Source: Actinomycetospora lutea
GTDB lineage: Bacteria > Actinomycetota > Actinomycetes > Mycobacteriales > Pseudonocardiaceae
Direction: 5' to 3'
Length of the DNA: 60,170 bases
NCBI RefSeq assembly: GCF_028737205.1
Contig: NZ_JAQZAL010000035.1
Span: 1-60,170 of the forward strand
The position numbers were made by a program, and so were the translations under genes. Below, piece after piece: positions 24,795-32,138 of this stretch. The notes below the pieces were generated by a model that did no database searches, was not told the origin of the DNA, and worked only from the letters and a program-made list of their open reading frames with translations. Each line of letters starts with the position of its first letter. The first letter of the stretch is position 1.

Positions 24795-25697
24795 ATGGCG
24801 TCGGTGTGGCTGGCCGCGCTGGCCCTCGTGCTGGCGGGCCCCGTCCCCTCCATGCTCGCCCGCGCCCGGTGGCCGCAGCGCGTGCCGCGGGCGGCGATCG
24901 TGCTCTGGCAGGCGATCGCCGTCGCCGCCGTGCTCGCCGCGGTCGGCAGCGCCCTCGCCGCGCCCGAGGAGCTGCTGCGCGCCCTGGCGCCCGACCAGCG
25001 CCACGGCACGCCGACGGTGGTCGCGGTGGCGATCGCCGCGGTGCTCGCCGGCCTCATCGTGCTGCGGCTGTTCGGCGTGCTCCTGCTGCTCGCGGTGCGG
25101 ACCCGGCGACGGCGGGCGCGCCACCGCGACATGGTCGACCTGCTCGACCGCGCCGAGCGCAGCGCGCTGATCGGCGGCTCGGGCACCGAGTCGGTGCTCC
25201 GGGTGCTCGACGGCGCCGTCCCCTTCGCCTACTGCGTGCCGGGGCGCGCGCCGCGGGTGGTGGTCACCGAGGCGGCCCTGGACACCCTCGACGCCGACGA
25301 GCTGCGCGCCGTCCTCGCGCACGAGCAGGCCCACCTCGACGCCCGCCACGACCTCGTCCGCGAGGGCTTCGTCGCCCTGCACCAGGCGTTCCCGGTGCTC
25401 GCCCGCAGCCGCCAGGCCCGCGACGCGGTCGGGATGCTCCTGGAGATGCTCGCCGACGACGCCGCCCGCGCCCGCTGCTCCGACACGGCGATGGCCGGCG
25501 CGCTCGAGGCGTTCGACGTCACCGGGGACAGCGAGGTCGGCGCGCGCCTGGCCCGCGTGCGCTCCCGGACCTGCGGCAGCCGCACCCTGGCGACCGGCAC
25601 CTACCTCGCGGCGGCCGCGGTCGTCGTCGTGCCGACCGTCGCCGTCGTCATCCCCTGGCTCGCCGTCGCGCTGCCCGCCGCGGGCGTCCTGCGCTGA
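24795..25697 (+). CDS. M56 family membrane metallopeptidase (BlaR1-like)
   Basis: A 300-residue membrane protein with N-terminal helices (VWLAALALVLAGPVPSML, VLWQAIAVAAVLAAVGSAL, VAVAIAAVLAGLIVLRLFGVLLLL). The cytoplasmic zinc-protease site is HEQAH (about residue 176, in LAHEQAHLDARHDLV), with a likely third ligand Glu in EMLADDAA. A C-terminal helix follows. No sensor or penicillin-binding domain follows it, so what it senses is open. It is probably the antirepressor of the preceding blaI. No ribosome site is visible; a CAGACT lies 6 nt before the ATG. Confidence 0.88.
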   Translation: MASVWLAALALVLAGPVPSMLARARWPQRVPRAAIVLWQAIAVAAVLAAVGSALAAPEELLRALAPDQRHGTPTVVAVAIAAVLAGLIVLRLFGVLLLLAVRTRRRRARHRDMVDLLDRAERSALIGGSGTESVLRVLDGAVPFAYCVPGRAPRVVVTEAALDTLDADELRAVLAHEQAHLDARHDLVREGFVALHQAFPVLARSRQARDAVGMLLEMLADDAARARCSDTAMAGALEAFDVTGDSEVGARLARVRSRTCGSRTLATGTYLAAAAVVVVPTVAVVIPWLAVALPAAGVLR

Positions 25698-25705
25698 GCG
25701 CGGGC

Positions 25706-25728
25706 GCGGCGAGGGACGCCCTCGCTGC
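25706..25728. repeat. palindromic 23-bp repeat, also a possible terminator
   Basis: GCGGCGAGGG-ACG-CCCTCGCTGC has one mismatch between the arms. It is the reverse-orientation relative of the two copies in cydDC and shares the flanking CCGCCACCCGC. It lies between the convergent M56 and meaB genes, where a hairpin could end transcription. Confidence 0.7.
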
Positions 25729-25751
25729 CCGCCACCCGCGTGGCCGGGGGG

Positions 25752-26759
25752 TCAGCCCCGCACCGAGGACACGATCTCGTCGGCGGCGGCGTAGGGGTCC
25801 AGCTCCCCCGCGACGACGCGCTCGGCCAGCTCGCCCAGGGCGGCGGCGCCGGCGAGGTCCCGGATGCGCGCCCGCAGGTCGGCCAGCGCGATCGCCTCGA
25901 TCTCGGCGCGCGCCCGCTGCCGCGGGCCGTCGCCGAGGCGGCCGTGGTCGGCCATCCAGGCGCGGTGGTCGTCGAGGGCGCCGACGAGGTCCTCGATCCC
26001 CTGCCCCGACGAGGCCACCGTCCGCACGACCGGCGGGCGCCACGCCGGCCCCGCGAGCTCCCGGTCCCGATGGGCCGGCTCCCCCATCGGCGTGCTCCCC
26101 TGACTGCTCCGCGTCCCGTGGCCGAGCGACACCATGTGACGCAGCTCGCGCACCGTGGCGTCGGCGCCGTCGCGGTCGGCCTTGTTGACGACGAACACGT
26201 CCCCGACCTCGAGGATGCCGGCCTTCGCCGCCTGGACGCCGTCACCCATCCCGGGGGCCAGGAGGACCACCGTCGTGTCAGCCAGGGCGACGACCTCGAC
26301 CTCCGACTGGCCCACCCCCACCGTCTCGACGAGCACCACGTCGCAGCCGGCGGCGTCCAGGACCCGCAGCGCCTGCGGCGTGGCGGCCGCGAGCCCGCCG
26401 AGGTGCCCGCGCGTGGCCATCGATCGGATGAACACGCCCGGGTCGGTCGCGTGCTCGCCCATCCGCACACGGTCGCCCAGCAGCGCGCCGCCGGAGAACG
26501 GCGAGCTGGGGTCGACGGCGAGCACGCCGACGCGCCTGCCGTCCGCGCGCAGCGCGCCGACCAGCGCCGACGTCGTCGTCGACTTCCCGACCCCGGGCGC
26601 GCCGGTGAGCCCCACGACCCGGGCGTGGCCGGTGTGGGGAGCCAGCGCCGCGGCGAGCTCGCGCAGGCGCGGGCTCCCGTCCTCCACCAGGGAGATCAGC
26701 CGCGCCACGGCACGCGGCGTCCCCTCCCGCGCGGCCGCGACCAGCTGCTCCAGATCCAC
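25752..26759 (-). CDS. meaB: MeaB/ArgK G3E GTPase, methylmalonyl/ethylmalonyl-CoA mutase chaperone
   Basis: MeaB protects and reloads adenosylcobalamin-dependent acyl-CoA mutases. The 335-residue protein has Walker A GAPGVGKSTTTSAL (about residue 53), AVDPSSPFSGGALLGDRVRM, the switch region VLVETVGVGQSE and NKAD for guanine. The GTG at 26759 is chosen because TAGCGT lies 8 nt upstream and it gives the normal N-terminus. Between HMVSLG and WRPPVVRTVAS an insert (RSSQGSTPMGEPAHR) is encoded by a diverged copy of the dispersed 44-bp repeat. The likely client is MeaA, encoded 13 kb away. Confidence 0.93.
   Translation of the reverse strand: MDLEQLVAAAREGTPRAVARLISLVEDGSPRLRELAAALAPHTGHARVVGLTGAPGVGKSTTTSALVGALRADGRRVGVLAVDPSSPFSGGALLGDRVRMGEHATDPGVFIRSMATRGHLGGLAAATPQALRVLDAAGCDVVLVETVGVGQSEVEVVALADTTVVLLAPGMGDGVQAAKAGILEVGDVFVVNKADRDGADATVRELRHMVSLGHGTRSSQGSTPMGEPAHRDRELAGPAWRPPVVRTVASSGQGIEDLVGALDDHRAWMADHGRLGDGPRQRARAEIEAIALADLRARIRDLAGAAALGELAERVVAGELDPYAAADEIVSSVRG
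26074..26117 (+). repeat. dispersed 44-bp repeat, diverged copy C (inside meaB)
   Basis: It shares CATCGGCGTGCTCCCCT and flanking matches with copies A and B. It is read in a different frame from that in cydDC, yet has no stop codon, and it encodes an insert in MeaB. Confidence 0.7.
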
Positions 26760-26874
26760 GGCCCCGCACGCTACCCACCGCGGGCGCAACCGCCCTCCCG
26801 GCACAGCTTGGGAAACCAAGCGTGCGCTGCGTCACGGGGCCAACACTTCGATTCAGATGGTTACCCTGCCCGCC
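26760..26874. promoter_or_regulatory. divergent meaB/mce promoter region
   Basis: On the minus strand TAGCGT (26768-26773) lies 8 nt before the meaB GTG. On the plus strand TACCCT (26862-26867) lies 7 nt before the mce ATG. Both fit leaderless transcripts. No operator was recognised. Confidence 0.45.
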
Positions 26875-27336
26875 ATGGCATCCGACGGAGCATCCGGCGA
26901 CCTGGCCGCCAGCGGGATCACCACGATCGACCACGTGGGGATCGCCGTGCCCGACCTCGACGCCGCGATCGCCTGGTACGCCGAGAACCTCGGCCTGGTG
27001 GCCGCCCACCAGGAGACCAACGAGGAGCAGGGCGTCCGCGAGGCGATGCTGCACGCCCCCGGGGACGACGCCGGCCCGGCCGTGCAGCTGCTCGCGCCGC
27101 TGTCGGAGTCGTCGACGATCGCCAAGTTCATCGACCGCAACGGCCCCGGCCTGCAGCAGGTCGCCTACCGGGTGACCGATGTCGAGGCCAGCATGGAGGC
27201 GCTGCGCGCCAAGGGCCTGCGACTGCTCTACGACGCCCCGCGACGCGGCACCGCCGGCTCGCGGGTCAACTTCGTGCACCCCAAGGACGCCGGAGGGGTG
27301 CTCGTCGAGCTCGTCGAACCCGCCGAGACCCACTAG
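26875..27336 (+). CDS. mce: methylmalonyl-CoA epimerase
   Basis: The enzyme interconverts the 2R and 2S isomers of methylmalonyl-CoA (and may act on ethylmalonyl-CoA). The 153-residue VOC-fold protein has TIDHVGIAVPDLDAAIAWYAENLGL with the metal His, GPAVQLLAPLSESSTIAKFIDRNGPGLQQVAYRV, and VNFVHPKDAGGVLVELVEP with the metal Glu. ATG 26875 is preferred over ATG 26857 because of the TACCCT box 7 nt upstream. It is followed by ccr, and meaB diverges from it. The homologue in M. tuberculosis (Rv1322A) lies in the same gene neighbourhood. Confidence 0.92.
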   Translation: MASDGASGDLAASGITTIDHVGIAVPDLDAAIAWYAENLGLVAAHQETNEEQGVREAMLHAPGDDAGPAVQLLAPLSESSTIAKFIDRNGPGLQQVAYRVTDVEASMEALRAKGLRLLYDAPRRGTAGSRVNFVHPKDAGGVLVELVEPAETH

Positions 27337-27374
27337 GGACACCGACCCGCTCACACCCCGGTCCCCAGGACTGT

Positions 27375-27386
27375 TACCGGCCGGTA
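27375..27386. promoter_or_regulatory. palindromic operator candidate in the ccr promoter
   Basis: TACCGGCCGGTA is a perfect 12-bp palindrome, preceded by a T (TTACCGGCCGGTAG). Its right end overlaps a -10-like TAGCCT (27385-27390). The position suits a TetR-type repressor. Related sites precede meaA and the 3-hydroxyacyl-CoA dehydrogenase gene. Confidence 0.5.
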
Positions 27387-27423
27387 GCCTCGCGCCACCG
27401 CCCACCAAGACGGAGGCAAGAAC

Positions 27424-28755
27424 GTGCAGGACATCCGCGACGCCATCCTCGCCGACGACACCGCCGCCCTCGCCGGCCTCGCCGTTCCCGAGTCGTACCG
27501 GGGCATCACCGTCCACGCCGACGAGGCCGACATGTTCGAGGGGATGGCCTCGCGCGAGAAGGACCCGCGCAAGTCGCTGCACCTCGACGACGTCCCCACC
27601 CCCGAGGTGGCACCCGGCGAGGCGCTGGTGGCCGTGATGGCCAGCGCCATCAACTACAACACCGTGTGGACCTCGATCTTCGAGCCGGTGTCGACGTTCA
27701 GCTTCCTCAAGCGCTACGGGAGGACGTCGCCGCTGGCCAAGCGCCACGACCTGCCCTACCACGTGGTCGGCTCCGACCTCGCCGGCGTCGTGCTCAAGAC
27801 CGGCGAGGGCGTGCACACCTGGAAGCCCGGCGACAAGGTCGTCGCGCACTGCCTCTCGGTCGAGCTCGAGGCCCCCGACGGCCACGACGACACGATGATG
27901 GACCCCGAGCAGCGCATCTGGGGCTTCGAGACCAACTTCGGCGGGCTCGCTGAGCTGGCGCTGGTGAAGACCAACCAGCTCATGCCCAAGCCCGACCACC
28001 TCACCTGGGAGGAGGCCGCCTCCCCGGGCCTGGTCAACTCGACCGCCTACCGCCAGCTGGTCAGCGCGAACGGCGCCAACATGACCCAGGGCGACGTCGT
28101 GCTCATCTGGGGCGCCTCGGGCGGCCTGGGCTCCTACGCCACCCAGTTCGCGCTCAACGGCGGTGCGACGCCGGTCTGCGTGGTCTCGAACCCCGAGAAG
28201 GCCGCGATCTGCCGCAAGATGGGTGCCGAGCTGATCATCGACCGCTCGGAGGAGGGCTACAAGTTCTGGTCCGACCCCGAGACCCAGGACCCTCGCGAGT
28301 GGAAGCGCTTCGGCCAGAGGATCCGTGAGCTGACCGGCGGCGACGACCCCGACATCGTCTTCGAGCACCCGGGCCGCGAGACCTTCGGCGCGAGCGTCTA
28401 CGTCGCCAAGCGCGGCGGCACGATCGTCACCTGCGCGTCGACCAGCGGTTTCATGCACCAGTACGACAACCGCTACCTGTGGATGAACCTCAAGCGGATC
28501 ATCGGCTCGCACTTCGCGAACTACAAGGAGGCCTACCTGGCGAACCGCCTGGTGGCCCAGGGCGCGATCCACCCGACCGTCTCGCGCGTCTACCCGCTGC
28601 ACGAGACCGGCGAGGCGGCCAACGACGTGCACCACAACAGCCACCAGGGCAAGGTCGGCGTGCTCGGCCTCGCGCCCGAGGAGGGCCTCGGCGTCACGAA
28701 CACCGAGAAGCGTGAGCAGCACCTCGAGAGCATCAACCGCTTCCGGGGCGTCTGA
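27424..28755 (+). CDS. ccr: crotonyl-CoA carboxylase/reductase
   Basis: Ccr reductively carboxylates crotonyl-CoA with NADPH and CO2 to ethylmalonyl-CoA, the defining step of the ethylmalonyl-CoA pathway and a source of polyketide extender units. The 443-residue MDR-fold protein shows INYNTVWTSIFEPVSTFSFLKRYG, YHVVGSDLAGVVLKTGEGV, the long insert ELEAPDGHDDTMMDPEQRIWGFETNFGG, and the nucleotide-binding WGASGGLGSYA, all typical of Ccr. The GTG start follows a GGAGG site. A strong hairpin follows the stop. Confidence 0.95.
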   Translation: MQDIRDAILADDTAALAGLAVPESYRGITVHADEADMFEGMASREKDPRKSLHLDDVPTPEVAPGEALVAVMASAINYNTVWTSIFEPVSTFSFLKRYGRTSPLAKRHDLPYHVVGSDLAGVVLKTGEGVHTWKPGDKVVAHCLSVELEAPDGHDDTMMDPEQRIWGFETNFGGLAELALVKTNQLMPKPDHLTWEEAASPGLVNSTAYRQLVSANGANMTQGDVVLIWGASGGLGSYATQFALNGGATPVCVVSNPEKAAICRKMGAELIIDRSEEGYKFWSDPETQDPREWKRFGQRIRELTGGDDPDIVFEHPGRETFGASVYVAKRGGTIVTCASTSGFMHQYDNRYLWMNLKRIIGSHFANYKEAYLANRLVAQGAIHPTVSRVYPLHETGEAANDVHHNSHQGKVGVLGLAPEEGLGVTNTEKREQHLESINRFRGV

Positions 28756-28774
28756 TCGGCACCGGTGAGCTGCG

Positions 28775-28807
28775 CGGACGGGTGAGCGAATCACACTCAC
28801 CCGTCCG
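28775..28807 (+). terminator. terminator hairpin after ccr
   Basis: CGGACGGGTGAG (28775-28786) pairs perfectly with CTCACCCGTCCG (28796-28807) around a 9-nt loop. There is no T-tract, as is common in GC-rich actinobacteria. Confidence 0.75.
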
Positions 28808-28830
28808 TGGAGCACCCTCCGTCACGCCGG

Positions 28831-28836
28831 TACCGT
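28831..28836 (+). promoter_or_regulatory. -10 box of leaderless DivIVA-like gene
   Basis: TACCGT lies 7 nt before the ATG at 28844 and supports this start over the in-frame GTG at 28835. Confidence 0.45.
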
Positions 28837-28843
28837 GACCCGC

Positions 28844-29947
28844 ATGCCGTCCGACGAGCACGAGCTGTTGCCGCTGGGGACCGGCTTCGACGTCGTGCGC
28901 CGTGGGTACGACCGCGGTCAGGTCGAGGAGCACCTCGACCGCGTCGAGGCCGACCTGCGCATCCTCACCGCCGACCGTGACGCGGCGGTCGCCCAGGCGA
29001 CCGAGCTCGCGCGGGCGCTCGACCACCACCGTGCGCATGTCGAGGACCTGCGCGCGCAGGTCGACCGGCTCTCGGCCCCGCCGGACACCATGGAGGGCCT
29101 CTCCGAGCGCCTGCAGCGGATGCTGCGCCTCGCGCAGGACGAGACCCGGTCCATGCGCGACGAGGCCGCCGACGCCTCCCGGCGCATCCGCGAGGAGGCC
29201 GACGAGTACGCGCGCCGCACGATGAACGGCGCCGACGAGCACGCGCGCAAGACCGCCGCGGAGGCCGAGCAGCGGGCCCGCCGCACGGTCGAGGAGGCCG
29301 ACGAGCAGGGCCGCGGCATGCTCGAGGAGACCCGCCGCCAGGCCCGCGAGATCCACGAGCGCGCGGAGGCCGAGGCCGAGCAGGCCCGCCACCGCCACGA
29401 CGAGGGCCTCGCCGACAACGAGCGCCGGCGCCACGCGATGGAGGAGGAGCACCGCTCGCTCATGGAGGGCGCCCGCGCCGAGGCCGCCCGCGTGCGCCAG
29501 GAGGCCGAGCACGAGCGCGACCGCCTCGAGACCGAGGGCCGGGCGTCGCGCGAGCAGGTCGAGCACGACTTCGCGGTCGCGATGGCCGCCCGCCGCCGCG
29601 AGGCGATGCGCCAGCTCGAGGCCGACGAGAAGGCGTCGCGGGAGCGGGCCGACAAGTACGTGCAGGAGGCGTCCGAGGAGGCCCGGCGCCGGCTGCGCGA
29701 GGCCGACGCCGAGGTCGCCGACATGCGGCGCCTGCGCGACCGGGTCGGCCAGCAGCTGGCGTCCCTGCGCCAGGCGCTGGGGGCCCTGCCCACCGTCGAC
29801 TCGTTCCCCGACGAGGCCCCGGGCGACGGCCGCCCGGTGCTGCCCGACCCGCCGCACGCCAACGGCACCGGCCACGAGGCGGGCGGGACGGACCTCGGCG
29901 GCGCCTCCGCGCCCGAGCAGCGCAGCGCGGCACCCTCGTCGCGCTAG
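28844..29947 (+). CDS. DivIVA-like coiled-coil protein
   Basis: This 367-residue protein starts with a DivIVA-type segment (LGTGFDVVRRGYDRGQVEEHLDRVEADL, about residues 11-38). About 250 residues of charged coiled coil follow, rich in EEADE, AEAEAEQ and ARRR. The C-terminal 50 residues are Pro/Gly-rich and disordered. DivIVA/Wag31-type proteins recognise curved membrane at the poles and recruit growth machinery, but this one lacks the full canonical lipid-binding loop and is longer, so it is more likely a scaffold or DivIVA paralogue. It stands alone behind the ccr terminator. Confidence 0.75.
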   Translation: MPSDEHELLPLGTGFDVVRRGYDRGQVEEHLDRVEADLRILTADRDAAVAQATELARALDHHRAHVEDLRAQVDRLSAPPDTMEGLSERLQRMLRLAQDETRSMRDEAADASRRIREEADEYARRTMNGADEHARKTAAEAEQRARRTVEEADEQGRGMLEETRRQAREIHERAEAEAEQARHRHDEGLADNERRRHAMEEEHRSLMEGARAEAARVRQEAEHERDRLETEGRASREQVEHDFAVAMAARRREAMRQLEADEKASRERADKYVQEASEEARRRLREADAEVADMRRLRDRVGQQLASLRQALGALPTVDSFPDEAPGDGRPVLPDPPHANGTGHEAGGTDLGGASAPEQRSAAPSSR

Positions 29948-29978
29948 GAGCGGCTGGGGAGCCGGTCACGAGCGCCGG

Positions 29979-30254
29979 TCACGAGCGCCGTGCGCGGCGC
30001 CAGCAGCCGGTGTGCCAGTGCCGGCGCTCGTTGTCCGCCTCGGACTCGCGCGCGGTCTCCCACGCCACCACGTGCGGCGTGCCCGGCGGGATGTCCTGGT
30101 GGCAGCCCGGGCAGACGTAGGTCTTCGTCGCCGCGGAGCCGCTGATCGAGCGCACCGTCCAGCCGTCCTCGTCGCGCACCCACCCGCCCCGCAGCGGAGG
30201 GGGCTCCGGGGCGGGGCGGGCGGGGCGCGGAGGCCGTCGGGGCCGGCGGGCCAC
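29979..30254 (-). CDS. small zinc-ribbon-like conserved protein
   Basis: A 91-residue protein of unknown function conserved in actinobacteria. After a basic Pro-rich N-terminus, the core GWVRDEDGWTVRSISGSAATKTYVCPGCHQDIPPGTPHVVAW ends in RRHWHTGCW. The CPGC pair with His/Cys in HWHTGCW suggests a metal-binding ribbon. The GTG start is 2 nt after the stop of the 3-hydroxyacyl-CoA dehydrogenase gene, with AGGAG overlapping that junction, so it is co-translated. Confidence 0.75.
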   Translation of the reverse strand: MARRPRRPPRPARPAPEPPPLRGGWVRDEDGWTVRSISGSAATKTYVCPGCHQDIPPGTPHVVAWETARESEADNERRHWHTGCWRRARRS

Positions 30255-30256
30255 TC

Positions 30257-32041
30257 CTACTTCTTCTGGTAGTCCCGGAAGCCCTGGCCGGTCTTGCGGC
30301 CGAGACGCCCGGCGGTGACCAGGTGCTCGAGCAGCGGCGCGGGCGCGAACCCGGGGACGCGGAACTCCATGTACAGCGAGCGCTCGATCGCCAGCGACAC
30401 GTCCAGGCCCACCACGTCGAGCAGCGCGAACGGCCCCATCGGCAGTCCGCAGCCGTTCTTCATGGCCGAGTCGATGTCGTCGGCCCCGGCGTAGTTGGCC
30501 TCGAGCATCGCCACGGCATCGTTGAGGTACGGGAAGAGCAGGGCGTTGACGATGAACCCGGCGCGGTCGCCGCAGAGCACCGGGTGCTTGCCGATCTTCG
30601 CGGTGACGGCCCGCACGGTCGCCGTGACGTCCGGGGCGGTGGTGATCGGGCTGACGATCTCCACCAGCTTCATCACCGACGCCGGGTTGAAGAAGTGCAT
30701 GCCGATCACGTCGTCGGGGCGCTGCGTGGCGGCCGCGCACTCGACGACCGGCAGCGACGACGTCGTGGTCGCGAGGATCGCGCCGGGCTTGACGACGTCG
30801 TCGAGCGCACCGAACACGGCCTGCTTGACCTCGAGGTCCTCGGCGACCGCCTCGACGACGAGGTCGCAGTCGGCGAGGTCGTCGAACGTCGTGGTCGGGC
30901 GGACGCGGGCGAGGGTCTCGTCGCGGGCGCCCTCGGAGAGCTTGCCCTTGACCACGGCCTTCTCCAGCGACTTGCGGATCCCGGCGACGACGCCCTCGCC
31001 CTTGGCCTCGGTGCGCGCGCGGACGACGACGTCGTAGCCGGCCTTCGCGAAGACCTCGGCGATGCCGGTGGCCATCGTGCCCGTGCCGACGACGCCGACG
31101 GTCGCGACCGGGCGCTGGTCGGCGGCCTCCTCGCCCGGGGGCGGCGGGGTCAGGTTGTCGGCGACGATCTCGGGCGAGCCGGGGGCGGCGTAGGTGTAGA
31201 AGCCGCGCCCGGACTTCCGGCCCAGCAGCCCGGCGGTGATCATCTGCTTGAGGATCGGGGCCGGGGCGTGGCGCTGGTTGCGCGACTGCCGGTACATCGT
31301 GTCGAGGATCTCGTAGGCCGTGTCGAGGCCGATGAGGTCCATGAGGGCCAGCGGGCCCATCGGGTAGCCGCAGCCGTAGCGCATGGCCGCGTCGAGGTCC
31401 TCGCGCCCGGCGTAGTGGGACTCGAACATCCCGACGGCCTGGTTGAGGTAGGTGAAGAGCAGGTTGTTGGCGATGAAGCCGGCGCGGTCGCCGCACACTA
31501 CCGGGCTCTTGCCCAGCGCCACGGCGAGGCCGGTGACGTCGGAGAGCACCTCGGGGTCGGTGACGACCGTGCGCACGACCTCGACCAGCGCCTGCACCGG
31601 TGCCGGGTTGAAGAAGTGCATGCCGACCACCTGGTGCGGGCGCTCGGTGCGCACCGACAGCTCGGTGATCGACAGCGACGAGGTGTTCGACGCGAAGATC
31701 GTCTCCGGGCCGCAGACCTTGCTCAGCGCCGCGAAGACCTCGGCCTTGAGCTCGAGGCGCTCGGGCACGGCCTCGACCACGAGGTCGACGTCGGCGAGGT
31801 CGTCGAGGGTGGTGGTGACCCGCACCCGGCCGAGCAGGGCCTCGCGGTCGTCGGCGGCCAGCTTCGAGCGGTCGACGGCCCGCTGGGTCGACGCCTCGAG
31901 GGTCTCCCGGCCGTGGGTCGCCGACGCCTCGTCGACCTCCACCGCGACGACCTCGATGCCGCCGCGGGCGAACACCTCGACGATCCCGGCCCCCATGGTG
32001 CCGAGACCGACCACTCCGACCCGGGCGAATTCGCGCGCCAC
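30257..32041 (-). CDS. tandem-domain 3-hydroxyacyl-CoA (3-hydroxybutyryl-CoA) dehydrogenase
   Basis: The 594-residue protein consists of two complete 3-hydroxybutyryl-CoA dehydrogenase units. The first (residues 1-295) has VGVVGLGTMGAGIVEVFARGG and FASNTSSLSITEL...VGMHFFNPAPVQ. The second (about 310-594) has VGVVGTGTMATGIAEVFAKAG and LATTTSSLPVVEC...IGMHFFNPASVM. Both keep the NAD-binding Gly motif and the HFFNP catalytic His. In the ethylmalonyl-CoA route, 3-hydroxybutyryl-CoA leads to crotonyl-CoA, the Ccr substrate, although such enzymes more often use the 3S isomer of beta-oxidation. The GTG start has GGAAGG 10 nt upstream. An operator-like palindrome lies about 125 bp upstream. Confidence 0.9.
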   Translation of the reverse strand: MAREFARVGVVGLGTMGAGIVEVFARGGIEVVAVEVDEASATHGRETLEASTQRAVDRSKLAADDREALLGRVRVTTTLDDLADVDLVVEAVPERLELKAEVFAALSKVCGPETIFASNTSSLSITELSVRTERPHQVVGMHFFNPAPVQALVEVVRTVVTDPEVLSDVTGLAVALGKSPVVCGDRAGFIANNLLFTYLNQAVGMFESHYAGREDLDAAMRYGCGYPMGPLALMDLIGLDTAYEILDTMYRQSRNQRHAPAPILKQMITAGLLGRKSGRGFYTYAAPGSPEIVADNLTPPPPGEEAADQRPVATVGVVGTGTMATGIAEVFAKAGYDVVVRARTEAKGEGVVAGIRKSLEKAVVKGKLSEGARDETLARVRPTTTFDDLADCDLVVEAVAEDLEVKQAVFGALDDVVKPGAILATTTSSLPVVECAAATQRPDDVIGMHFFNPASVMKLVEIVSPITTAPDVTATVRAVTAKIGKHPVLCGDRAGFIVNALLFPYLNDAVAMLEANYAGADDIDSAMKNGCGLPMGPFALLDVVGLDVSLAIERSLYMEFRVPGFAPAPLLEHLVTAGRLGRKTGQGFRDYQKK

Positions 32042-32138
32042 GCCGTCACCTTCCTGCCGCCGACCAGTGCCAGGTACTGCTGTCCGGGGAAGGCTCCCAC
32101 CTGCCCCGGGGCGCGATCCTGCCATGGTCGGCGATGTC

